A stretch of 64,000 nucleotides of DNA from Aerococcus tenax (GTDB taxonomy: Bacteria > Bacillota > Bacilli > Lactobacillales > Aerococcaceae). Position numbers and translations under genes: made by a program. Shown piece by piece: positions 21,409-28,586 of the stretch; position 1 is the stretch's first letter, and every line of letters begins with the position of its first letter. The DNA is taken from contig NZ_CP127382.2 in NCBI RefSeq assembly GCF_003286645.3, positions 620,001 through 684,000 on the forward strand, written 5' to 3'. The notes under the pieces are model-generated. The model had not been told where the DNA came from, ran no database searches, and saw only the letters and a program-made list of their open reading frames with translations.

Positions 21409-21411
21409 CGA

Positions 21412-22056
21412 ATGGCTGAAAACAGGCAAAGACAAGGGAATTACAGCTGCCAAGTCCTTGAAAAATCCCAGGAAAGCAGTTCGGCAAAAAAAAGAATTGG
21501 TCTTTTAGGGGGAACCTTCAATCCCATTCACCAGGGGCATTTGATGGTGGCTGAACAGGTCTATGAAAAGTTATGCCTGGACCGCGTGGACTTTATGCCT
21601 AGCAATCTTCCGCCCCATGCCGAGCATAAGGAGACCATTGCTGCCGACAAACGTTTGGCCATGCTAGACCTTGCCATCCAAGCAAATGACCACTTTGCAA
21701 TAGAAAAAATTGAGCTGGATCGTCCCGGTAAATCCTATACTTACGATACCATGGATATCTTGACTACTCTCCACCCTGACAATGAGTATTATTTTATTAT
21801 CGGCGGTGACATGGTGGAAAACCTCCCCAAGTGGTACCGGGTTGAAGAATTAATGCAGCTTTGTCATTTTGTCGGGATCCAAAGACCTGGCTATGATATG
21901 CCGAGTGATTATAATATTATCTATGTCGATAGTCCTCAAATTGATATTTCTTCAAGCTATATACGTCAAAGCGTCAATAAGGGATCCAGCATCCGCTACT
22001 TATTGCCTGAAGCGGTCAGAGACTATATTGATAAGGAAGGGTTATATCGTGACTAA
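21412..22056 (+). CDS. nadD: Nicotinate-nucleotide adenylyltransferase
   Basis: NadD adenylates nicotinate mononucleotide to deamido-NAD, an essential step of NAD synthesis. The nucleotidyltransferase signature GGTFNPIHQGHLM appears at about residues 33-45, and the C-terminal ISSSYIRQ motif is present. The protein is 214 residues with about 25 extra N-terminal residues ahead of the core. Those residues are supported as translated because AAAGGAG lies 9 bases before the ATG at 21412. The stop codon overlaps the GTG start of yqeK by eight bases. Confidence 0.95.
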   Translation: MAENRQRQGNYSCQVLEKSQESSSAKKRIGLLGGTFNPIHQGHLMVAEQVYEKLCLDRVDFMPSNLPPHAEHKETIAADKRLAMLDLAIQANDHFAIEKIELDRPGKSYTYDTMDILTTLHPDNEYYFIIGGDMVENLPKWYRVEELMQLCHFVGIQRPGYDMPSDYNIIYVDSPQIDISSSYIRQSVNKGSSIRYLLPEAVRDYIDKEGLYRD

Positions 22057-22660
22057 AGAAATAAGTTATTCCCACAAATACATTGTGGCTAGTCGTGAAG
22101 ACTTAATTAAGGCGTTAAAGAATAATTTATCAAAGGATCGTTTTGAACACTGTTTACGGGTGGAGTCCACCGCTATAGAACTCGCCCAAAAATATCAGTT
22201 GAATTGGGAGCGGGCAGGGATAGCTGGCTTGCTCCATGACTATGCTAAAGAAGACAGCCTAGCCACATTAAAGGCTTATGCTCATTTTCCTGGTTTTGAT
22301 GCAGAGTGGGTGAACTATGGTAATGCGATCTGGCATGGGCCCCTAGCAGCGATGAAGGCTGTGGATGAATTTGGTCTCCACGATCTAGAAATTTATTATG
22401 CCATTTATAAGCACACCACTGGAAGTATTGACTGGACCGATACGGCTAAGTTAGTCTTTTTAGCAGACTACATGGAGCCAGGCCGCGACTTTCCTGGTGT
22501 GGATCAAGCTCGAGCTTTAACTGAGCAATCTCTCGATTTGGCAGTGGATTATAAAATTAAGCAAAACCTAAAACATCTGCTTGAAAAGGGACAAAGTATT
22601 TATCCTGAAAGTTTAGCGGTATATAATGCTTGGATTAATAAGAAAGGAAAGAGTGAATGA
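22049..22660 (+). CDS. yqeK: YqeK-family HD-domain hydrolase
   Basis: This 203-residue HD-domain protein belongs to the YqeK family, reported to be a symmetrical diadenosine tetraphosphate hydrolase in Gram-positives. Metal ligands are visible in EHCLRVE, LLHDYAKED, WHGPLA and the later YKHTTGS and FLADYMEPGR. The start is the GTG at 22049, because AAGGAAGG at 22033-22040 is eight bases upstream and the length then matches the family. The frame continues open upstream inside nadD, which I regard as chance. The stop overlaps the rsfS start as ATGA. Confidence 0.92.
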   Translation: MTKEISYSHKYIVASREDLIKALKNNLSKDRFEHCLRVESTAIELAQKYQLNWERAGIAGLLHDYAKEDSLATLKAYAHFPGFDAEWVNYGNAIWHGPLAAMKAVDEFGLHDLEIYYAIYKHTTGSIDWTDTAKLVFLADYMEPGRDFPGVDQARALTEQSLDLAVDYKIKQNLKHLLEKGQSIYPESLAVYNAWINKKGKSE

Positions 22661-23034
22661 CTAATCAATTAAATCGTCCGTTAATGGAGCTTATTGTAAA
22701 GGCAGCTGATGATCGTTTAGGGCAAGACATTGTCGCTTTAGAAGTTAACCAATTGACCCCGCTGGCTGATTATTTCGTTATTGTTAGCGCTAAAAATGAC
22801 CGACAAGTCAATGCCATTGTGGAAAGTATTGCGGAAGCTGTTGAAGCAGCAGACTATACGGTTAAAGGCATTGAAGGGAAAGACGGCCATGCTTGGGTAT
22901 TAATTGACTGTGTGGATGTCATTGTCCATGTCTTTAATAAAGAAGTGCGTAGTCATTATAATATTGAGAAATTGTGGAATGATGCGCCATTGGTCAATTT
23001 AACGGCTTTATTGGAAAATGATGATGAAGACTAA
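22657..23034 (+). CDS. rsfS: Ribosomal silencing factor RsfS
   Basis: RsfS binds L14 and keeps the ribosomal subunits apart when nutrients are short. The 125-residue protein has the family core with VNQLTPLADYFVIVSAKNDRQVNAI and the conserved GHAWVLID-CVDVIVHVF region; the first of these spans about residues 28-52. The start overlaps the yqeK stop (ATGA), and the end overlaps the methyltransferase gene by 17 bases, so translation is coupled. Confidence 0.95.
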   Translation: MTNQLNRPLMELIVKAADDRLGQDIVALEVNQLTPLADYFVIVSAKNDRQVNAIVESIAEAVEAADYTVKGIEGKDGHAWVLIDCVDVIVHVFNKEVRSHYNIEKLWNDAPLVNLTALLENDDED

Positions 23035-23782
23035 CCAATATGCCTTGTTTAGTGAAGTCTACCACCAAATTTTTGACCAATCCCTCTACCAGGCCTGGCA
23101 GAATTATTTAGAAGATCAGGTTGAGACGCGCTTGACTCAGCAAGAGGGACTAAAAATTTTGGATATGGCTTGTGGAGATGGGCGCTTAACCCTGGAACTG
23201 GCCAAGGCGGGTTATGATGTGACAGGAATGGACCTGTCTGAAGAAATGTTAATCATTGCTCAAGCTGAGATGCAGGAGGCAGGGGTTTACGTTCCTTATT
23301 TTCAAGCAGATATGCGCAGCTTTAAAACCGAAACAAAGTATGACCTGATTTCTATTTTTTGTGACAGTGTCTGTTACTTAGACAGTCTAGCTGACTTAGA
23401 AGCTACCTTTAAGGCTTGCTATGAGGCCTTAGAAAAGGGTGGCCTCTTGCTTTTTGATATCCATAGTTCTTACCAGATGAATTGCATATACCCTGACTTT
23501 CAATGGGTGGATAGCTGGGATGATGCTGTTTTTACCTGGCAAAGTGACCAGCTGAGGGGGCCTAATACCATCGATCATTTATTGAATATCTTCGTTAAGG
23601 ATGAGGACAGTCAACTTTACCAGCGCTTTGAGGAAGTCCATCAGGAACAAATTTGGCCCCTAGAAAACTACCAAGAAGCCTTACTCAGCCTAGGTTTTAA
23701 TGATATTCAAATCACAGCAGACTTTAGCCAAGATAAACCTAGCCAAAAGAGTCGCCGCCTCTTTTTTTCCTGTAAAAAGTAA
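23018..23782 (+). CDS. yqeM: YqeM-type SAM-dependent methyltransferase
   Basis: This 254-residue class I methyltransferase shows motif I ILDMACGDGRLTLELA (about 43-58), the acidic motif II end in GMDLSEEML, and FDIHSSY. Its position straight after rsfS is that of Bacillus yqeM, whose substrate is unknown. Three tandem ATG codons (23018, 23021, 23024) lie inside the rsfS end and I cannot tell which is used. No strong ribosome site is present, so reinitiation after rsfS is likely. Confidence 0.85.
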   Translation: MMMKTNQYALFSEVYHQIFDQSLYQAWQNYLEDQVETRLTQQEGLKILDMACGDGRLTLELAKAGYDVTGMDLSEEMLIIAQAEMQEAGVYVPYFQADMRSFKTETKYDLISIFCDSVCYLDSLADLEATFKACYEALEKGGLLLFDIHSSYQMNCIYPDFQWVDSWDDAVFTWQSDQLRGPNTIDHLLNIFVKDEDSQLYQRFEEVHQEQIWPLENYQEALLSLGFNDIQITADFSQDKPSQKSRRLFFSCKK

Positions 23783-23832
23783 GTAGATATTTTCCAGGGG
23801 AAGACTGAGTGAGTTAAGGAGGTAAACTTAAC

Positions 23833-25047
23833 ATGACTGTCTGTGGAATGATTGTAGAATGGAATCCTTTTCATAATGGCCATGCTTATCTGATCCAACA
23901 GCTTAAGGGCCGTCAACCGGATACAGTTATCATTGCTATAATGAGTGGCAATTATGTCCAAAGGGGTCAAGCCGCCTTGCTTTCTAAGTGGCAACGAGCG
24001 GAAGTCGCTTTGAAAAATGGATGCGACTTGGTGATAGAACTTCCCTTCTGGTATGCCGTTCAACCGGCTGACTTTTTTGCAGAAGGAGCGGTAGGCTGCC
24101 TACATGCACTGGGCTGCCAGCAATTAGCTTTTGGTAGTGAGCTAGAGAATTTTGCCCCTTACCAAAAATTAGCCCAATGGGTGAGTGACCATGAAGAAAC
24201 TGTGGCTTTGAAACAGCAAAATGAAGCCTTTCATGCCAATAATTATGGCAAGAGCTCGATTAGTCTCCTAGCTGATTTAGTGGCGGAAGTGCCTGAATTA
24301 AGGCGTTTAAAGATCGATTTCACTGATAACAGTAATGTCTTATTAGCCTATTCTTACGCTAAGGCCAATGCTAAGTATCAAGCGCCTATGTCCCTAACTG
24401 CAATCAAGCGACAAGGAAGTCAGCACCGAGACCAAGACATGAGCCCAGGGGCTAATTATGCTTCTAGTACCAGTATTAGAAAGGCACTGCTAGAGGACCA
24501 GGTAGACCCTCATCAGCTTGATCAGCTGATGCCCCAGGCCATGGTGGAAAAGCTTGAACTGGTTAATTACCATTCTTCCTGGTCAGCTTTATACCCCTTA
24601 TTGCGTTATAAAATCTTATCTGAATCCCGTCAAAAGCTGGCAGACTATTATCAAGTTTACGAAGGCATTGAAAAAAACTTTATCGAAGCTGCTCGGAAGG
24701 AGACCTGCTATGCCGATTTTCTTAATCAGGTTACCAATAAAAAATGGTCTAAATACCGGATTCAGCGGGCACTCTTGATGATTTTTTTAGGGGTATCTGA
24801 CCAGGAAATGCAGGATCATTTAAAGAAGCGCCAACCGCTTTATCTGTTAGGGGCTAATGCCAGGGGAAGAAATTATTTAAAAGGCTTAGAAATTACAGAT
24901 CCATCTTCTTATGCTATGATAAACCGTGTAGGCAAGGATGAAAGTAAGGCCTGGCCTTTATGGATTCGTGTGGATGAAGTCTATCAGCGCATAGTTATGG
25001 AAAGCGAAGAAAGTCAGCTTTTCGCTCATCCTCCGATCATGTTATAA
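23833..25047 (+). CDS. tmcAL: tRNA(Met) cytidine acetate ligase (TmcAL, YlbM family)
   Basis: TmcAL uses acetate and ATP to make N4-acetylcytidine at the wobble base of elongator tRNA-Met. The 404-residue protein opens with GMIVEWNPFHNGHAYLI, including the HxGH nucleotidyl-transfer motif, then MSGNYVQRGQAAL, and carries SSTSIRKAL near residue 215. RBS AAGGAGG lies 11 bases before ATG 23833. It is about 50 bases after yqeM and may be read through from that cluster. Confidence 0.93.
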   Translation: MTVCGMIVEWNPFHNGHAYLIQQLKGRQPDTVIIAIMSGNYVQRGQAALLSKWQRAEVALKNGCDLVIELPFWYAVQPADFFAEGAVGCLHALGCQQLAFGSELENFAPYQKLAQWVSDHEETVALKQQNEAFHANNYGKSSISLLADLVAEVPELRRLKIDFTDNSNVLLAYSYAKANAKYQAPMSLTAIKRQGSQHRDQDMSPGANYASSTSIRKALLEDQVDPHQLDQLMPQAMVEKLELVNYHSSWSALYPLLRYKILSESRQKLADYYQVYEGIEKNFIEAARKETCYADFLNQVTNKKWSKYRIQRALLMIFLGVSDQEMQDHLKKRQPLYLLGANARGRNYLKGLEITDPSSYAMINRVGKDESKAWPLWIRVDEVYQRIVMESEESQLFAHPPIML

Positions 25048-25098
25048 AAAATAGTGGAAAGGGAGCAAGTAGAGAAAAAGATTGTCAAGGAAATAACA

Positions 25099-25127
25099 TT
25101 GACAAAGCGATTGAAAATCGGTATAAT
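25099..25127 (+). promoter_or_regulatory. Consensus promoter of yceD-rpmF
   Basis: TTGACA at 25099-25104, a 17-base spacer and TATAAT at 25122-25127 match the sigma-A consensus in full. It is the strongest promoter read in this window, fitting a ribosomal protein transcript. Confidence 0.9.
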
Positions 25128-25152
25128 TTTTCTTGTTGCTTAATGGTGGTCA

Positions 25153-25707
25153 ATGATGAAATGGTCTTTTCAAGAACTCCGTATAAAAGCCCAAGATCCC
25201 TTAAAGGTTGATAAGACCTTGGACCTTAAAGCTGATTTAATGAATAAAAATCCAGAAGTCCTCGACTTATCACCAGTAAAGGTTCAAGGGTATTTGATAT
25301 ACGACGATCATACAGTATTGGCTCAATTAGAAATAGCTTTAACTATAACGCTCCCATCTTCACGGTCTCTTCAACCGGTAGATGTGGCAATGCAGTTTCC
25401 AATTCGAGAACGCTATATTGAATCAGGTTGGCAAAGTGAACTTGTCCAAGACGAGGACAACTTAGTGATTGAACTTGAGGATAATACAGTGGATTTGGGG
25501 AGGGCCATTGTTGATAATATCATCACACATATCCCTCTTAAACGATTGACGCCTGATGAGTTGGAAGCAACAGAATTACCATCTGGCGACGATTGGAATT
25601 TAATGACAGAAGCTTCATTTCAAAATGATGAAAAAAAATCGGATCAAATCGATCCTCGCTTTGCCAAGTTGAAGGATCTATTGAGCGATGATACTTCTGA
25701 ATCATAA
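25153..25707 (+). CDS. YceD family protein (DUF177)
   Basis: This 184-residue protein is of the YceD/DUF177 family, whose gene almost always precedes rpmF and which is linked to ribosome or rRNA metabolism without a settled biochemical role. The N-terminus MKWSFQELRIK and the central beta-rich part with PVKVQGYLIYDDHTVLAQLE fit the family, and the C-terminal tail ends DPRFAKLKDLL before acidic residues. The bacterial family often has a CxRC pair, which is absent here. Two adjacent ATG codons are possible starts. rpmF follows 29 bases later. Confidence 0.85.
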   Translation: MMKWSFQELRIKAQDPLKVDKTLDLKADLMNKNPEVLDLSPVKVQGYLIYDDHTVLAQLEIALTITLPSSRSLQPVDVAMQFPIRERYIESGWQSELVQDEDNLVIELEDNTVDLGRAIVDNIITHIPLKRLTPDELEATELPSGDDWNLMTEASFQNDEKKSDQIDPRFAKLKDLLSDDTSES

Positions 25708-25736
25708 TCTGAAACTAATTAGGAGGTGTAATGGAG

Positions 25737-25925
25737 ATGGCAGTACCAAAACGTAAAACATCAAAACAAAGAAAACGCAAACGCCGTACTCATTACAAGT
25801 TGGAAGTTCCAGGAATGGTTACTTGTCCAAATTGTGGTGAATACCGTAAGTCACATCATGTCTGCCCAAGTTGTGGATACTACGATGGCCAAGACGTGAT
25901 GTCTAATAATGAAGATGCAGAATAA
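25737..25925 (+). CDS. rpmF: 50S ribosomal protein L32
   Basis: L32 is a small zinc-ribbon protein of the large ribosomal subunit. The 62-residue form begins [17 protein letters not shown] and holds CPNCG and CPSCG, the four-cysteine zinc-binding version. I chose ATG 25737 over ATG 25731 because AGGAGGTG at 25721-25728 lies only two bases from the first but eight from the second, and because L32 proteins start with MAVPK. Transcribed with yceD. Confidence 0.96.
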   Translation: MAVPKRKTSKQRKRKRRTHYKLEVPGMVTCPNCGEYRKSHHVCPSCGYYDGQDVMSNNEDAE

Positions 25926-25938
25926 TGATTCTGTTGTG

Positions 25939-25973
25939 AGAGGTTGGGACATAAGTTCTAATCTCTTTTTTTA
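25939..25973 (+). terminator. Terminator of yceD-rpmF, AGAGGTTGGGAC-type hairpin
   Basis: AGAGGTTGGGAC pairs with GTTCTAATCTCT around ATAA, with three G-U pairs, followed by a long T-run. The same AGAG..T.GGAC motif occurs after glnQ (5584) and after ftsK (59752). Confidence 0.88.
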
Positions 25974-26166
25974 TTTTTAGCTTATTTCTCTCTGATCTAA
26001 GTCTTAAACAGTTTAGGTCTGTGGCTACTTAGCGAAAGGGCTTTTGCTTTTTTTGACTTTAGGTTAGTATATAGATGTCATTTTGAGAGAGCTGGCAACA
26101 GTCAGCCTATTCAATCAATCTGCTTGAGATACTATTATTAGCTTTACTTATTAAGGAGGTCAGGCA

Positions 26167-26538
26167 ATGTCGTTTTCATGGACAGAAATTATTATTTATC
26201 TCATGCCTTTTTTAACTTTATTTTTAGCCCTTTATTTTCGTCAGTATTTAAATGATGGACGCCATATCCACTTGTTACCTATTGATGTCATGCATCCTAT
26301 ATTATGGCTATGCTTCCATTATTTAACTGAGACCATTTTTTATTTTTCCTTACTTCCCCTGTATTTTATTATTTTGGGGATTCTGGGGCTCTGGGGCTTG
26401 TACCAAGAGGAAAAAGGAGAGGGGGCTTTTCGCTGGACTCGTTTCTTTAGGAAACTCTCCAAGCGTCTCTTTGTTCTGACCTCTATTTCCTACTTACTTA
26501 TGCTTATCGTTCGTTTTATCCAAGTTATCATTAAATAG
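26167..26538 (+). CDS. DUF3397 family membrane protein
   Basis: This 123-residue protein has about four hydrophobic segments (residues 8-25, 40-56, 57-77 and 102-121) and a basic stretch FRWTRFFRKLSKR before the last one. Small membrane proteins of the DUF3397 family lie directly upstream of mraZ in many Lactobacillales, and size and position fit. No function is known to me. AAGGAGGTC precedes the ATG at 26167. A strong terminator separates it from mraZ. Confidence 0.75.
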   Translation: MSFSWTEIIIYLMPFLTLFLALYFRQYLNDGRHIHLLPIDVMHPILWLCFHYLTETIFYFSLLPLYFIILGILGLWGLYQEEKGEGAFRWTRFFRKLSKRLFVLTSISYLLMLIVRFIQVIIK

Positions 26539-26565
26539 GTCTTTTTCGTAAATACTAGAGCAAAT

Positions 26566-26612
26566 AGCTCAGCCTAGAAAGGGAATTTTCCTTTCTAGGT
26601 TGGGCTTTTTTT
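26566..26612 (+). terminator. Terminator between DUF3397 gene and mraZ
   Basis: AGCTCAGCCTAGAAAGG pairs with CCTTTCTAGGTTGGGCT (two G-U pairs), followed by TTTTTT. Confidence 0.92.
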
Positions 26613-26661
26613 CTGCCCTTTTTTAGGAAAGTGGGGGATGTGGTAAAATTTCAAAAATATT

Positions 26662-26696
26662 TGGGGAATAATGGAGGATTGTGGAGGATTGTGGTA
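26662..26696 (+). promoter_or_regulatory. MraZ box upstream of the division cluster
   Basis: TGGGG, TGGAG, TGGAG and TGGTA occur at 26662, 26672, 26682 and 26692, each exactly ten bases apart, one per helical turn. This is the known form of MraZ operators (TGGGN repeats with five-base spacers). It lies 57 bases before mraZ and overlaps a likely promoter (TTGTGG at 26679 and TATTAT at 26703). Confidence 0.85.
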
Positions 26697-26752
26697 AACT
26701 AATATTATCTTAGTAAGCTAGGCGGACCAGGGGCACAGAAAGGCGAAAAATT

Positions 26753-27184
26753 ATGTTAATGGGAGAATATAAACATAATATTGATAGCAAGGGTCGCCTG
26801 ATTATGCCTGCTAAATTGCGCGATGATTTAGGGGAGCGTTTTGTAATTACTCGTGGCTTGGATGGCTGTATTTTTGGTTATCCGAAAGCTACCTGGGACC
26901 TGGTCCAGGAAAAGTTAAAACAACTTCCCTTAGCTAAGAAGGATGCCCGGGCCTTTACCCGTTTTTTTTACTCGGCTGCCCAAGAGGTAGAACTGGATAA
27001 GCAAGGACGGATTAATATTCCCCAAACCTTGATCGATTTTGCCCATTTAGAAAAGGCCTGTCGCGTGATTGGTGTCAGTGAACGGATAGAAATCTGGGAT
27101 GAAGGTCGCTGGCTAGCAGAAGCTGAGTCGCTTTCAGATAATTTTGAAGATATTGCAGAAAACCTGTTTGATTTTGGTCTTTAG
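26753..27184 (+). CDS. mraZ: Transcriptional regulator MraZ
   Basis: MraZ is a ring-forming DNA-binding protein that controls its own division and cell-wall cluster. The 143-residue protein has two AbrB-like (SpoVT) domains: the first with [21 protein letters not shown] (read in two parts, residues 3-23), the second with [15 protein letters not shown] near residue 80. The start ATG at 26753 has AAAGGCG upstream. Four operator repeats lie upstream. It is followed 15 bases later by rsmH. Confidence 0.96.
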   Translation: MLMGEYKHNIDSKGRLIMPAKLRDDLGERFVITRGLDGCIFGYPKATWDLVQEKLKQLPLAKKDARAFTRFFYSAAQEVELDKQGRINIPQTLIDFAHLEKACRVIGVSERIEIWDEGRWLAEAESLSDNFEDIAENLFDFGL

Positions 27185-27199
27185 GAGAAGGAGGCCCCT

Positions 27200-28156
27200 A
27201 TGGCAGAAACATTTCATCATATTACGGTTCTTTTAAAAGAAACGGTAGATGCCTTAAATGTTAAAGAAGATGGTTCTTATGTAGATTGCACCCTGGGAGG
27301 CGGCGGTCATACCAGCTATCTCTTAAGTAAACTATCAGCCAAGGGCCGTCTTTATGCTTTTGACCAAGATATCCAGGCCATTAACCATGCTAAGGACCGC
27401 TTCGCTGATGCGATTGATGCGGGGCAACTGACTTTGATCCATGCCAATTTTGCTCAAATAGAAGAAGAGCTTGCCCAAAGAGGCGTTAAGCAAGTTGACG
27501 GTATTCTTTATGACTTAGGCGTGTCTTCCCCGCAATTAGATGATAGAGAGCGGGGCTTTTCCTATAAGCAAGATGCTCCTTTAGATATGCGGATGGACCA
27601 AAGTCAAACACTGACTGCTAAAGAAGTGGTTAATGAATGGTCTTACGCTGACTTAGTTCGCATCCTCAAACGCTATGGCGAGGAAAAATTTGCCAAGGCC
27701 ATTGCGCGAAATATCGAAAACCACCGCCAAAAGGCTGCTATTACGCGGACAGCTGAATTAGTGGAAATTATCAAAGAAGCCATTCCCGCTCCAGCCCGCC
27801 GCAAGGGTGGTCACCCAGCTAAACGCAGTTTTCAAGCCATCCGTATCGCAGTCAATGACGAATTGGGAGCTATTGAAAGTTCCTTAAGTCAGGCTTTGCA
27901 ATTGATAAAGGTTGAAGGGCGGATTGCTGCCATTAGTTTTCAGTCTTTGGAAGACCGAATTGTTAAGGTCATGTTTAAAGAGTCCAGCACTGTGGATAAT
28001 CTTCCTAGCCAGTTACCCTTATTGGAAAGTCAATTGCCCCAAGCTAAGTTTCGTTTAGTAAATAAAAAGCCGATTTATCCCAGCCAGGAAGAATTAGACA
28101 AGAATTCACGGGCACAAAGCGCCAAGTTACGTGTCATTGAACGGGTATCGGAGTAA
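27200..28156 (+). CDS. rsmH: 16S rRNA (cytosine-1402-N4)-methyltransferase RsmH
   Basis: RsmH (MraW) methylates N4 of C1402 in 16S rRNA at the ribosomal P site. The 318-residue protein starts with [12 protein letters not shown], binds SAM through [15 protein letters not shown] (about 29-43) and has the family blocks [15 protein letters not shown] and RAFQAIRI-like [12 protein letters not shown]. The double site AGGAGAAGGAGG precedes ATG 27200. It is the normal second gene of the division cluster. Confidence 0.97.
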   Translation: MAETFHHITVLLKETVDALNVKEDGSYVDCTLGGGGHTSYLLSKLSAKGRLYAFDQDIQAINHAKDRFADAIDAGQLTLIHANFAQIEEELAQRGVKQVDGILYDLGVSSPQLDDRERGFSYKQDAPLDMRMDQSQTLTAKEVVNEWSYADLVRILKRYGEEKFAKAIARNIENHRQKAAITRTAELVEIIKEAIPAPARRKGGHPAKRSFQAIRIAVNDELGAIESSLSQALQLIKVEGRIAAISFQSLEDRIVKVMFKESSTVDNLPSQLPLLESQLPQAKFRLVNKKPIYPSQEELDKNSRAQSAKLRVIERVSE

Positions 28157-28175
28157 TTTGAGAGGAGTCGTTAAT

Positions 28176-28586
28176 GTGTCATCACCAGCACTTGAAAGAG
28201 AGAAAGCTAAACTTCAATATGCCCTGCCTAAGGAGGAAATTGATCATAGGTATAGTCATTCAGCAAAATCTTTAAATGGTCACTACCATGTGGAGACCTC
28301 TACTTTTTTTACGGGAAAAGATTTTTTGCTTTCAGCAGGAATGATTCTCTTTTTAATGGTGGCGATTTTTTGGCTGATTAATGCACGTTCATCAGTGGAT
28401 GCTAAAAGACAAGAATTACAAAATGTGCAAAGAGAAACCCAGGCCTTAAAAACGGAAAAAGGTAATCTCCAACAAGAAGTTAATGAACTATCTAGTTATG
28501 AAAGAGTTATGCAGTATGCTAAGGACAACGGCTTGAAGCTAGAAGAAGAAAATATAAGGAATGTCACCAATGAAACATCAAAATAG
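28176..28586 (+). CDS. ftsL: Cell division protein FtsL
   Basis: FtsL is a bitopic divisome protein that joins DivIB and the septal PBP. The 136-residue protein has a basic cytoplasmic part, a single membrane helix at about residues 46-66 (FLLSAGMILFLMVAIFWLI) and a coiled-coil outside (RQELQNVQRETQALKTEKGN). I place the start at GTG 28176, because AGGAG at 28163-28167 is eight bases upstream; an earlier GTG inside rsmH lacks a site. An out-of-frame ATG overlaps it. It overlaps pbp2x by 17 bases. Confidence 0.88.
   Translation: MSSPALEREKAKLQYALPKEEIDHRYSHSAKSLNGHYHVETSTFFTGKDFLLSAGMILFLMVAIFWLINARSSVDAKRQELQNVQRETQALKTEKGNLQQEVNELSSYERVMQYAKDNGLKLEEENIRNVTNETSK

Noticed and set aside
21869..22048. 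Upstream extension of yqeK to an ATG inside nadD
   Set aside because: It would overlap nadD by nearly 190 bases without a ribosome site; the GTG at 22049 has one and gives the family length.
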